DNA from: Levilactobacillus yonginensis
GTDB lineage: Bacteria; Bacillota; Bacilli; Lactobacillales; Lactobacillaceae
Direction of reading: 5' to 3'
Length of the DNA: 64,000 nt
NCBI RefSeq assembly: GCF_003946265.1
Contig: NZ_RHNO01000002.1
Span: 124,001 to 188,000 of the forward strand
Each line of letters starts with the position of its first letter. The stretch's first letter is position 1. Below the pieces are notes generated by a model. It searched no databases and had not been told where the DNA came from. It saw only the letters and a program-made list of their open reading frames with translations. Both the position numbers and the translations under genes were made by a program. Shown here piece by piece: positions 1 to 8,680 of this stretch.

Positions 1-1
1 G

Positions 2-1120
2 GTTAAGGATTTAGAGGCCATTGGGTTAGAGAATGTGCACATCAATGCGCAATCCGCTTACGTCTACGCAACCTTGCCAGCCAACACCGACAAGCAGGTC
101 AAGAAGTTGGGGTTCATTTCCCACTTTGACACGGCTGATTTCAACAGTGAAAACATTGATCCGCAAATCGTTGAAAACTACGACGGCAAGTCTGTCATTA
201 AATTGGACACTGCCGGGAAATACACCCTAGATCCAGCCGTTTTTCCTAATCTGAAAAATTACCAGGGGCATACCCTGATTACTTCCGACGGGAGCACTTT
301 GCTGGGAGCTGACGACAAGTCCGGGGTTGCTGAAATTATGGCGGCCATGGAATACCTGTTGGCTCATCCGGAAGTCAAGCACGGTGAAATCGAAATTGGC
401 CTGGGCCCCGATGAAGAAATCGGTACTGGTGCCGACAACTTTGACGTGGACGACTTTGGGGCTGACATTGCGTACACCGTCGATGGTGGTCCGTTAGGCC
501 AGTTGGAATACGAAACCTTTAACGCAGCTGACGCGCAGGTAGAGGTTACCGGGACGAACGTGCACCCGGCCGAAGCCAAGGGCGTCATGGTCAACGCGTC
601 ACAGGTTGCCATGGACTTCCATGCAGCTTTGCCAGAACATGATCGACCTGAAAACACCGAGGGCCGCGAAGGGTTCTTCCACCTGTACAGCATGAACGGG
701 ACCGTTGATACGGCTCACCTGAGCTACATCATTCGTGACCATGACCGGGCCATCTTTGAAGACCGGAAGAAGCTGTTCCAAGGGGTCGCCGACCAGTTGA
801 ACCAACAATACGGGTCCGACCGAGTTCAAGTTACCATTAAGGACCAGTACTACAACATGCGTGAAGTGATCGAGAAGGATATGACGGTGGTCGACTTGGC
901 TAAGGAAGCCATGGAAGACTTGAACATCAAGCCCCTGATTTTCCCTGTTCGTGGGGGGACTGACGGGTCCAAGATTTCCTTCATGGGCTTGCCAACGCCT
1001 AACCTGTTTGCCGGTGGCGAGAACATGCACGGCCGCTTCGAGTACGTTTCCGAACAAACCATGGAACAAGCAACCGACGTGGTGATCAAGATTGCGCAAC
1101 TCGCAGAACAACAGGCTTAA
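2..1120 (+). CDS. pepT: Peptidase T (tripeptidase), 5'-truncated by window edge
   Basis: Cytoplasmic zinc aminopeptidase that releases the N-terminal residue of tripeptides, the last step in using peptides. The frame is open from base 2, so about 40 N-terminal residues lie outside the window; 372 residues are visible against about 410 in the family. The M20 metallopeptidase ligands are present: HFD near visible residue 41, the aspartate in GADDKSG, the EE pair in GPDEEIG (catalytic base plus ligand), the aspartate in YTVDGG and the histidine in ENMHGRFEY near the C-terminus. It ends 8 bases before the heat-shock operator of clpB, with no clear terminator of its own unless it uses the hairpin in the clpB leader. 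Confidence 0.93.
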   Translation, partial: VKDLEAIGLENVHINAQSAYVYATLPANTDKQVKKLGFISHFDTADFNSENIDPQIVENYDGKSVIKLDTAGKYTLDPAVFPNLKNYQGHTLITSDGSTLLGADDKSGVAEIMAAMEYLLAHPEVKHGEIEIGLGPDEEIGTGADNFDVDDFGADIAYTVDGGPLGQLEYETFNAADAQVEVTGTNVHPAEAKGVMVNASQVAMDFHAALPEHDRPENTEGREGFFHLYSMNGTVDTAHLSYIIRDHDRAIFEDRKKLFQGVADQLNQQYGSDRVQVTIKDQYYNMREVIEKDMTVVDLAKEAMEDLNIKPLIFPVRGGTDGSKISFMGLPTPNLFAGGENMHGRFEYVSEQTMEQATDVVIKIAQLAEQQA

Positions 1121-1127
1121 TTTAATT

Positions 1128-1177
1128 AGTCAAAATTGGTCAAATTATTTTGATTTTTGGTCAATATCAGTTAGAAT
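1128..1177 (+). promoter_or_regulatory. CtsR-type operator and promoter of clpB
   Basis: AGTCAAA-ATT-GGTCAAA at 1128-1144 matches the CtsR heptad direct repeat (RGTCAAANANRGTCAAA) with one mismatch in the spacer. A further half-site GGTCAAT lies at 1159-1165. A promoter fits just downstream: TTGATT (1150-1155), 16-bp spacer, TAGAAT (1172-1177). A repressor on the repeat would therefore cover the polymerase site, as expected for class III heat-shock control of clp genes in Firmicutes. Confidence 0.8.
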
Positions 1178-1191
1178 ATGAGTGAAAAATG

Positions 1192-1220
1192 GAGGTTAGC
1201 CTAAGGGTGGCCTCTTTTTT
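1192..1220 (+). terminator. Terminator-like hairpin in the clpB leader
   Basis: GAGGTTAGCC (1192-1201) pairs with GGGTGGCCTC (1205-1214) across a TAA loop, with two G-T pairs and one mismatch, followed by six T. It lies downstream of the predicted clpB promoter and 43 bases before the start codon. It could end pepT read-through, or act as an attenuator of clpB. Confidence 0.55.
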
Positions 1221-1263
1221 AGACCCACTTAAATTTGTTAATTTTAATTGAGGAGGAGTTTTG

Positions 1264-3879
1264 ATGAATCCAGAAAAAATGACTGAAGCCTTAACTGCGG
1301 CCTTGGGTGAAGCACAACGTATTGCGATGACGCGTAAGCACCAAGCGGTCACGGTCGCGCACCTATTCAAATACTTGATTCAACCCGGGGAACTTGGGCG
1401 CGAGATCTTGTCCAATGCCGGTGTGGCTATCAACGCCTTAGACAGCGAACTAGACCGGGAGCTGGATGGTATCAGTACCGTCTCCGGTAGCGGCGTCCAG
1501 TACGGCCAAGAATTTTCCCGGAACCTGACCGACCTCTTACAGAAGGCCGACAGCATTCGTGAACACTACCACGATGAGTTTATGGCGATCGACGTGGTCG
1601 TCATTGCGCTGATGCAGCTGGGTGGCGAGAACCTGACGGATTATCTGAAGAGTCAGGGCATCACCGAGCAAATGGTTCGTAACGCCGTGGATAAATTACG
1701 GGGCGGCGAACGCGTTACTTCAAAGAATCAGGAGGACCAGTACCAGGCGTTGGAGAAATACGGGACCGACCTGGTCAAGGCCATGCGTAGCGGGAAAATC
1801 GATCCCATCATTGGGCGGGACGACGAAATTCTCTCGGTGATCCGCATTCTCTCACGGAAGACCAAGAACAATCCCGTGTTGATTGGGGAAGCCGGGGTCG
1901 GTAAGACGGCCATCGTCGAAGGCCTGGCGCAACGAATCGTGCGGGGGGATGTTCCCGACAACCTGAAGGATAAGACGATTTTCTCCCTGGACATGGGTTC
2001 CCTGATTGCGGGTGCCAAGTACCGTGGGGAGTTTGAAGAACGGTTGAAGGCCGTCTTGAAGGAAGTCACCAAGAGTGACGGTCAAATCATTATGTTTATT
2101 GATGAGATCCACAACATTGTGGGGGCTGGTAAGGCCGAAGGTAGTATGGACGCCGGGAACCTCCTGAAGCCAATGTTGGCTCGGGGCGAACTGCATTTGA
2201 TCGGGGCGACGACTTTAGACGAATACCGCGAGTATTTGGAAAAGGACAAAGCCCTCGCCCGGCGGTTCCAACGGGTACTGGTCAACGAACCGAGCGTGGA
2301 CGACACCGTCACCATCTTACGGGGCCTGCGCGAACGTTTTGAAATTCACCACGGGGTCAAGATTCACGATAACGCGTTGATTGCGGCGGCTAAATTGTCC
2401 GACCGCTACTTGACGGACCGCTTCCTGCCCGATAAGGCGATTGACTTGGTCGACGAGGCCTCCGCTTCCATCCGGGTGGAAATGAATTCGGCCCCAACGG
2501 AACTGGATCAAGCTCGGCGGCAATTGATGCGGATGCAGGTCGAACAGACCGCGCTGAAGCAAGAAACGGACGACGCTTCTAAGGAACGCCTGACCGACTT
2601 GCAAAAGGACCTGGCGAACACCAAGGAAAAAGTCGATAAGCTGAGCGCCCGATGGAACCAGGAGAAGACGGCTATCAAGAGTGTCGGCGACAAGAAGACT
2701 GAGCTGGACACGGCCAAGCGGGACTTAGAGAATGCCGAGGCTCAGTATGATCTGAATAAGGCAGCCGAATTACAACACGGCACGATTCCTAAGTTAGAAA
2801 AGGAATTGGCCACCATGGAACAGCAAGAGGAGCAACAACAGGATTGGTTAGTCTCGGAATCCGTCACGGAAAATGAGATTGCGGCGGTAGTCAGTCGCAT
2901 GACCGGTATCCCCGTCACCAAGTTGGTCCAGGGTGAGCGGGAAAAGCTGTTGAAACTTGCCGACCGGCTCCACAATCGGGTCGTGGGTCAGGACCAGGCC
3001 GTTTCGGCAGTCGCTGATGCGGTGTTGCGTTCCCGAGCGGGGTTACAGGACCCAACGAAACCCCTAGGCTCCTTCCTCTTCCTGGGACCAACCGGGGTCG
3101 GGAAGACCGAACTGGCCAAGGCGTTAGCGGCCAACCTGTTTGACAGTGAAGATCACATGGTCCGCATTGATATGTCTGAATATATGGAAAAGGAATCCGT
3201 TTCGCGGTTAGTCGGGGCAGCACCCGGTTACGTGGGGTACGAGGAAGGTGGCCAACTCACCGAGGCCGTCCGGCGGAACCCTTACACCATCGTGCTGTTT
3301 GACGAAGTTGAGAAGGCGCATCCGGACGTTTTCAACCTGCTCCTCCAAGTCTTGGACGATGGTCGCCTGACTGACAGCCAGGGCCGGACCGTGGACTTCA
3401 AGAACACCATCTTGATCATGACCTCCAACCTGGGGTCAGACATCCTGCTGAAAGGGACCGACGACCAGGGCAAGATTCAACCGGAGGCGCAACAACAAGT
3501 GGCCCAGCTCTTACAGAGTCACTTCCGGCCAGAGTTCTTGAACCGAATTGACGAAACGATTATGTTTACGCCACTGACTTTAGCCGACGTGCAACAAATC
3601 GTGGTCAAACTGATTGGTCATCTGGCCACTCGGCTTCACGAACAGTCATTAGACTTAACCAGTACACCAGCGGCTCAGGCCTGGATCGCCCAGAAGGGTT
3701 ACCTACCAGCCTTTGGGGCACGACCACTGCAACGCTTCATTACGACGCACGTGGAAACGCCACTGGCAAAGGAATTGATTGCGGGTAAGATTCCAGCGGA
3801 CAGTCTGATCACCATTGATGTGGTGGACGACCAACTGAGGTTTGCACATCAACCCCAAGCCAAAGCGGCTAAGGATTAA
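1264..3879 (+). CDS. clpB: ATP-dependent chaperone ClpB
   Basis: Hexameric AAA+ disaggregase that, with the DnaK system, threads aggregated proteins through its pore after heat stress. It has 871 residues in the full ClpB architecture: N-domain (about 1-150), first AAA+ module with Walker A GEAGVGKT near 208, a long charged coiled-coil middle domain (about 410-530) and a second AAA+ module with GPTGVGKT near 607. The middle domain separates it from ClpC and ClpE. The ATG at 1264 sits 7 bases after AGGAGG (1251-1256); a TTG directly before it is less likely. Control by CtsR is suggested by the operator upstream. A terminator follows at 3902. Confidence 0.97.
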   Translation: MNPEKMTEALTAALGEAQRIAMTRKHQAVTVAHLFKYLIQPGELGREILSNAGVAINALDSELDRELDGISTVSGSGVQYGQEFSRNLTDLLQKADSIREHYHDEFMAIDVVVIALMQLGGENLTDYLKSQGITEQMVRNAVDKLRGGERVTSKNQEDQYQALEKYGTDLVKAMRSGKIDPIIGRDDEILSVIRILSRKTKNNPVLIGEAGVGKTAIVEGLAQRIVRGDVPDNLKDKTIFSLDMGSLIAGAKYRGEFEERLKAVLKEVTKSDGQIIMFIDEIHNIVGAGKAEGSMDAGNLLKPMLARGELHLIGATTLDEYREYLEKDKALARRFQRVLVNEPSVDDTVTILRGLRERFEIHHGVKIHDNALIAAAKLSDRYLTDRFLPDKAIDLVDEASASIRVEMNSAPTELDQARRQLMRMQVEQTALKQETDDASKERLTDLQKDLANTKEKVDKLSARWNQEKTAIKSVGDKKTELDTAKRDLENAEAQYDLNKAAELQHGTIPKLEKELATMEQQEEQQQDWLVSESVTENEIAAVVSRMTGIPVTKLVQGEREKLLKLADRLHNRVVGQDQAVSAVADAVLRSRAGLQDPTKPLGSFLFLGPTGVGKTELAKALAANLFDSEDHMVRIDMSEYMEKESVSRLVGAAPGYVGYEEGGQLTEAVRRNPYTIVLFDEVEKAHPDVFNLLLQVLDDGRLTDSQGRTVDFKNTILIMTSNLGSDILLKGTDDQGKIQPEAQQQVAQLLQSHFRPEFLNRIDETIMFTPLTLADVQQIVVKLIGHLATRLHEQSLDLTSTPAAQAWIAQKGYLPAFGARPLQRFITTHVETPLAKELIAGKIPADSLITIDVVDDQLRFAHQPQAKAAKD

Positions 3880-3901
3880 GCAAAACTGCATTTGTACGAA
3901 A

Positions 3902-3930
3902 GAGTCTGGCGTAGAGCTGGGCTCTTTTTT
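3902..3930 (+). terminator. Rho-independent terminator of clpB
   Basis: GAGTCTGGC and GCTGGGCTC pair fully (with G-T pairs) across a GTAGA loop, followed by six T. Confidence 0.85.
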
Positions 3931-4203
3931 GCTGGGAAGTGGTCGGGATGACGGGACTATTTGTAGGAGAGAGGTGACTGGCAAATAGGCATAGCCATTG
4001 GTGGGAAATTTAGTGGGGATGTCGATGGGAGACTGTTGGCAGCTGCGATTAGGACCACTTTAATGTGCTTGGGTGATCTTCTGGTTGGTTAACCGGGAGT
4101 GGGCCAATATCGAGTTTTATCGCAATAATTTAAATTATCTAGGAAGGGGAAACAACTGGCTAGCGAACGAATGTTCACCCCGGGCAAAATCCGCCCTTTT
4201 TTC
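3931..4203. other. Intergenic stretch without recognisable content
   Basis: Between the clpB terminator and the dnaE promoter. No frame here has both a ribosome binding site and convincing protein-like sequence. A short GGGC/GCCC hairpin with a T run lies at its right end (about 4182-4201), just before the dnaE -10 box. Confidence 0.4.
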
Positions 4204-4212
4204 TGGTATAAT
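4204..4212 (+). promoter_or_regulatory. Extended -10 promoter of dnaE
   Basis: TGG-TATAAT, a perfect -10 hexamer with the TG extension, 35 bases before the dnaE start. No good -35 box is visible at the usual distance, which is common for extended -10 promoters. Confidence 0.65.
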
Positions 4213-4247
4213 AGCGATAATGAGATTTACAGAGAGGAGAATCGACC

Positions 4248-7200
4248 ATGTTTGTTCCTTTACAGGTCCTAAGTACTTATAGCTTGTTACAAAGCACGAA
4301 CCGTATCGACCAACTGGTACAAACGGCGAAAGATCGCGGTTATACGGCGTTGGCGCTGACGGATAAGAACGTCATGTACGGGGAAGTTGCCTTCTATAAT
4401 GCCTGTCAGCAGGCGGGGATTCAGCCATTACTAGGACTGTCTTTGACGACTCAGAGTTTGAGCGGTGCCGAGGAGGACCAGGAGTGGTTGTTCATTGCCC
4501 AAGATTTTACCGGTTATCAGCAGCTGATGCAGCTGTCGACGGCGTATCAGGTGGCGCAAGGGGCCGTTGATCTGCACGAGCAGGTCGCTAATTTGAGTCA
4601 CCTCAGTGTCATTGCGCCATTAGACAGTGAGGTCCATCAACTCCTGGCGGCTGGGGATGAAGCGGCGGCTAGTCGTGTTTTAAAACAGTTTCAAAACTGG
4701 CACGTGGGCGCTTTAGCTGTGGGAATCGGGGCTAATGCTGATGGGCCCTTACAGGCTGCGTTACAACGGGTGGCAACGAGCGCTCAGGCGACATTAGTAG
4801 CGTTAGCTCCCGTAGATTACCTCAATGCCGACGATCACTTTGCCGTGACGGTCCTACGTGCCATTGATGCTGGCGCCACGATCAGTGATCCCGAGGATGA
4901 GCAGCAGAAGACTGGGGAGCATTGGCTACGTCCGGCCCAGGAACAGGCGGAACGGTTCAATGCGGCTGGACTGCAGTCAGCAGTTCAAGCTACGGCCGAC
5001 CTGGCCGCTAAGAGTCACGTGACGTTGCAATTCAAGCAACCACAATTGCCCGAGTACCCAACACCTAATCAACAGCCCTCACAGGCGTATCTGCGTGAGC
5101 TGTGTCAGCAGGGACTTCAGCGACGGTTAGAGGCAGATGGGATTACTGACACTCAGACTTATCAACAACGCTTAGAACGGGAACTAGGCGTCATTCACCG
5201 GATGGGGTTTGACGACTATTTCCTCATCATTTGGGACGTTATGAACTATGCCCACCGTGTCCACATCCAAACGGGTCCAGGGCGGGGGTCCGCGGCGGGG
5301 TCGTTGGTGGCGTATGTCTTGGCGATTACCGAGGTTGATCCGTTGGCGTATAACCTGTTGTTTGAACGTTTCTTGAATGAGGAACGCGCCCAGATGCCCG
5401 ATATTGATTTGGATATTCCGGATGATAAACGCGAACAGGTCTTGCAGTACGTTCACGATAAGTACGGCCATTCCCGAGTGGCACAGATCATTACCTTCGG
5501 GACACTGGCGACTAAGGCCGCGTTGCGTGATGTTGGCCGGGTTCTGGGGATGCCCCCCTATACGTTGAGCGATTGGAGTGCGGCAATTCCCAATCAATTA
5601 CACATTACTTTGCAGGCGGCCTATGACCAGTCACAGAAGCTACGTAACCTGGTAGCGGATAGTTCGAAGAATCAATTGCTGTTTACGACGGCTCAGAAGC
5701 TAGAGGGCTTGCCCCGTCACTATTCGACCCATGCGGCCGGAATCGTGTTGAGTCAGGGGCCATTGATCGACCTCGTGCCCCTGCAACCGGGGAGTGAAGA
5801 CCTCCTGATGACGCAGTATCCTAAGGACACCGTGGAGGCAGTTGGTCTGCTCAAGATGGACTTCCTGGGACTACGGAACCTCAGTATTTTAGCAAATGCC
5901 CTGGCACTGGTTAGAAAACAGACGGGTCAGGCGCTTGATATCAATCAAATTGATTTAAATGATGCGGCCACCCTCAAGCTCTTTGCCCAGGGGGAGACGA
6001 ACGGCGTCTTTCAGTTTGAGTCTTCAGGGATCAAACGGGTACTGCGCCAACTTCAACCGGATAGTTTTGAACTGGTAGCCGCGGTCAATGCCCTGTATCG
6101 ACCGGGGCCAATGGAAAACATCGATAGCTTTGTTCGGCGGAAACACGGTCAGGAGCCGGTCACTTATCCAGCCGAGGTGTTGGCCCCCATCTTGGGACCG
6201 ACGTACGGTGTCTTAGTCTATCAGGAACAGGTCATGCAGGTGGCCTCCGTCATGGGGGGCTTCACGCTGGGTGAGGCCGACTTGCTTCGCCGGGCAATGA
6301 GTAAGAAGAAGAAACAGACCATGGACGCCATGCAGAAGAAATTTGTTAGTGGTGCCCGTCAATTGGGTTATGACGAGGACGTGGCCCAAAAGGTCTTTGC
6401 CTATATCGACCGGTTTGCCAACTACGGTTTTAACCGGTCCCATGCCGTGGCCTACAGTAAGCTAGCCTTCCAGTTAGCTTACCTGAAGGCCCACTATCCG
6501 GGACCGTTCTACGCGGCACTCTTGAATTCGGTGGTCAACGTGCCAGTTAAGACGAAGATGTACTTGACGGAAGCTAAACGGCACGGCGTTGGTATTCAAC
6601 CGCCAGACATCAATCGATCGACGGCCTACTTTAATTTGCAGGGAGCAGATATCATCTTTGGGTTAAGCAGTATCAAAGGGGTGCGCAAGGACTTTCTCAG
6701 AGAAGTCTTAACCGACCGGCATGAGAACGGCCCATACCGCGACCTCCACCAGTTCCTACAACGAATCGATGGCAAGTATCGGAAGGCGGATCTATTAAAC
6801 GCGTTGGTCTACGCGGGGGCGTTCGACGGCTTTGGCCATAATCGGGCAGAATTATTGGCGGCGTTACCGGAGTTCATCAGTAGTGTGGAATTGTCTGGGG
6901 ACAACGTGGAGCTCTTTGCGGCGTTGGCGCCGAAGGTCAAACCGTTGCCAGACCTCGACTTGATGACTAAATTAACGCAGGAGGAATCCGTACTCGGTGC
7001 CTATTTGTCCGGACACCCGGTCGCCCAGTACCAGGCGTTAGCCGAGAAAGTTCACGCAGTTCCCATCACAGAACTAGCCGAGAACGCGCGGGTGGCTGTC
7101 GTGGTCTACGTGACCAAGATTCGGACGATCCGGACCAAACGGGGTGAACCGATGGCCTTCCTGACGGCCAGTGATGAGACAGCTGACGTGAGCATCACAG

Positions 7201-7595
7201 TCTTCCCTAATCAGTATCGGCAGGCCAGCGAGTGGCTGAAGACTGATCAAGTTATTGTTGTCAGGGGCAAGGTCGAACAGCAACGGGGCCTCCAGATTGT
7301 TGCGGACCAGGTCACGTTAGCCGAGACCATGCAGGACCAGTTGGCGCCTAAGCTGCCTAGTGGGGCCCGGTGGTTTGTTCGGGTAGATGCCCAACACGAT
7401 GAACGGACCATTGCAGCGAAATTAGGCCAATTTCTGACCACACATCACGGGGATGTCCCGGTGATCGTCTACCAACCGCAGACGGATCAAAAGCGAGTCT
7501 TACCGCGGAATCAGTGGTTAGCGGGGGATGCAACGTTGGTTAGTCCCCTGGAAGAATTGATGGGTAGCGGTAATGTTGTTTTTGAGAATGGATAG
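4248..7595 (+). CDS. dnaE: DNA polymerase III alpha subunit, DnaE type
   Basis: Error-prone replicative polymerase of low-GC Gram-positives that extends RNA primers before handing over to PolC. It has 1115 residues: PHP domain (about 1-200), polymerase core with PDIDLDIPDD near 383 (two catalytic aspartates) after GPGRGSAAGSLV, helix-hairpin-helix region, and a C-terminal OB fold near 945-1040. The PHP metal site looks lost: FVPLQVLSTYS replaces the usual FVHLxVHS, and LTDKN replaces LTDDH. The ATG follows GAGGAGA at good spacing. The next gene is the transaldolase-like gene rather than pfkA. Confidence 0.96.
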   Translation: MFVPLQVLSTYSLLQSTNRIDQLVQTAKDRGYTALALTDKNVMYGEVAFYNACQQAGIQPLLGLSLTTQSLSGAEEDQEWLFIAQDFTGYQQLMQLSTAYQVAQGAVDLHEQVANLSHLSVIAPLDSEVHQLLAAGDEAAASRVLKQFQNWHVGALAVGIGANADGPLQAALQRVATSAQATLVALAPVDYLNADDHFAVTVLRAIDAGATISDPEDEQQKTGEHWLRPAQEQAERFNAAGLQSAVQATADLAAKSHVTLQFKQPQLPEYPTPNQQPSQAYLRELCQQGLQRRLEADGITDTQTYQQRLERELGVIHRMGFDDYFLIIWDVMNYAHRVHIQTGPGRGSAAGSLVAYVLAITEVDPLAYNLLFERFLNEERAQMPDIDLDIPDDKREQVLQYVHDKYGHSRVAQIITFGTLATKAALRDVGRVLGMPPYTLSDWSAAIPNQLHITLQAAYDQSQKLRNLVADSSKNQLLFTTAQKLEGLPRHYSTHAAGIVLSQGPLIDLVPLQPGSEDLLMTQYPKDTVEAVGLLKMDFLGLRNLSILANALALVRKQTGQALDINQIDLNDAATLKLFAQGETNGVFQFESSGIKRVLRQLQPDSFELVAAVNALYRPGPMENIDSFVRRKHGQEPVTYPAEVLAPILGPTYGVLVYQEQVMQVASVMGGFTLGEADLLRRAMSKKKKQTMDAMQKKFVSGARQLGYDEDVAQKVFAYIDRFANYGFNRSHAVAYSKLAFQLAYLKAHYPGPFYAALLNSVVNVPVKTKMYLTEAKRHGVGIQPPDINRSTAYFNLQGADIIFGLSSIKGVRKDFLREVLTDRHENGPYRDLHQFLQRIDGKYRKADLLNALVYAGAFDGFGHNRAELLAALPEFISSVELSGDNVELFAALAPKVKPLPDLDLMTKLTQEESVLGAYLSGHPVAQYQALAEKVHAVPITELAENARVAVVVYVTKIRTIRTKRGEPMAFLTASDETADVSITVFPNQYRQASEWLKTDQVIVVRGKVEQQRGLQIVADQVTLAETMQDQLAPKLPSGARWFVRVDAQHDERTIAAKLGQFLTTHHGDVPVIVYQPQTDQKRVLPRNQWLAGDATLVSPLEELMGSGNVVFENG

Positions 7596-7606
7596 ACCAA
7601 TTTTGT

Positions 7607-7690
7607 GAAAAATACCTCTGGACTATTTGTATCGGCTTTAGTATGCTTATACCAATGATTGATAACAAATATTTCGGGAGGTATTTTTTC
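7607..7690 (+). promoter_or_regulatory. Long-range inverted repeat covering the ribosome binding site of the aldolase gene
   Basis: GAAAAATACCTC (7607-7618) is complementary to GAGGTATTTTTTC (7678-7690), apart from one extra T. The right arm contains most of the Shine-Dalgarno GGGAGG and runs up to the ATG at 7691. If one transcript contains both arms, for example read-through from dnaE, the start would be masked. Confidence 0.4.
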
Positions 7691-8419
7691 ATGCAATTAT
7701 CCGTAAAAGTATATTCAGATGGTGCCGAATTATCCGCAATGAAGGCTGTAGCTGCTCAGGGACTCGTCGAAGGGTTCACCACGAACCCTAGTTTGATGAA
7801 GGCGGCGGGGATTACCGATTACCTGTCATTCGCGAAGGAGGCAGTTGCGACCTTCCCAGACCAATCGATCAGTTTCGAAGTCTTTGGTAACACGCCAGAA
7901 CGCATGTTAGCCGAAGCCAAATTACTTTCATCACTCGGTAGTCACGTGGCTGTTAAGATTCCAGTTATCCGGGCCAACGGGGAAGACAATGGCGATGTGA
8001 TCAGTGAGCTCTCAGCTGCTGGGGTCCGGGTAAACGTGACGGCGATTACCACGTTAGACCAGGTGAAACTGGCAGTTGCTAGCCTGGATGAAGCTGTGGG
8101 CGGAATCGTGTCCGTCTTTGCAGGACGAATCGCCGACACTGGCGTTGATCCATTACCACTGATGCGGCAATCGGCCGACCTCTGCCACACCAAGGAAAAT
8201 GTTGACTTACTGTGGGCTAGCACCCGGGAAGCCATTAACATCGTTCAGGCTGACCAAACTGGCTGTGATATCATTACCGTGCCACCCAAGATTTTGGGCA
8301 AGTTAAATAAGTTTGGCAAAGATGCCTTGACCGTTTCTGTGGACACAGTGAAAACGTTTGATCAGGATATCGCCGAATTAGGTTTCACGATTCCAGTCGA
8401 AGCGGATGTCTTAAAGTAA
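7691..8419 (+). CDS. Transaldolase-like / fructose-6-phosphate aldolase family protein
   Basis: Short class I aldolase of the transaldolase superfamily (242 residues, like the TalC/Fsa group rather than the 320-residue classical enzyme). It has the early FTTNPSL motif, the Schiff-base lysine in AVKIPV near residue 87, and a conserved AGRIADTGVD segment. The expected role is moving three-carbon units between sugar phosphates in the pentose phosphate pathway; the exact substrate cannot be read from sequence. The ATG at 7691 follows GGGAGG; an in-frame ATG 48 bases upstream has no binding site. It occupies the place between dnaE and pyk where other lactobacilli have pfkA. Confidence 0.85.
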   Translation: MQLSVKVYSDGAELSAMKAVAAQGLVEGFTTNPSLMKAAGITDYLSFAKEAVATFPDQSISFEVFGNTPERMLAEAKLLSSLGSHVAVKIPVIRANGEDNGDVISELSAAGVRVNVTAITTLDQVKLAVASLDEAVGGIVSVFAGRIADTGVDPLPLMRQSADLCHTKENVDLLWASTREAINIVQADQTGCDIITVPPKILGKLNKFGKDALTVSVDTVKTFDQDIAELGFTIPVEADVLK

Positions 8420-8440
8420 ATTAAAAATTATTCATTTGAT

Positions 8441-8471
8441 AACCTACCGATTATATAATCAGTAGGTTTTT
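8441..8471 (+). terminator. Terminator after the aldolase gene
   Basis: AACCTAC and GTAGGTT enclose the self-complementary GATTATATAATC, ending in a T run. The stem is almost continuous. Confidence 0.75.
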
Positions 8472-8497
8472 AAGTATCATGAGGCCCGTCACGACGG

Positions 8498-8511
8498 TGA
8501 AAACGTTTACT
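8498..8511 (+). promoter_or_regulatory. Catabolite-responsive element (cre) upstream of pyk
   Basis: TGAAAACGTTTACT matches the cre consensus TGWAANCGNTNWCA at 13 of 14 positions. It is 170 bases before the pyk start, upstream of a candidate -10 box TACAAT (8525-8530). CcpA control of pyruvate kinase is known in lactic acid bacteria; whether it activates or represses here cannot be read. Confidence 0.6.
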
Positions 8512-8680
8512 TTGAGAATTTGTGTACAATCGGGCGAAAATTCGGTAAACAAAGGCGACAATAAATTTCAAAAGTGATAGAATAATTTTGGAAACAAATT
8601 TGTGCCGAATGTTTCGGCCCGTTAATTTTGTATAAAATTGCCGAGCCGTTCGTGCCAATTCTAAAGGAGAGATTTTTCTA

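Noticed and set aside
599-1111. Long antisense frame within pepT (170 codons), and similar frames opposite clpB, dnaE and der
   Set aside because: Shadows of GC-biased real genes: no binding sites and no recognisable domains.
4073-4282. 69-codon frame overlapping the dnaE start
   Set aside because: No ribosome binding site, contains the dnaE promoter and overlaps the dnaE start; composition not protein-like.
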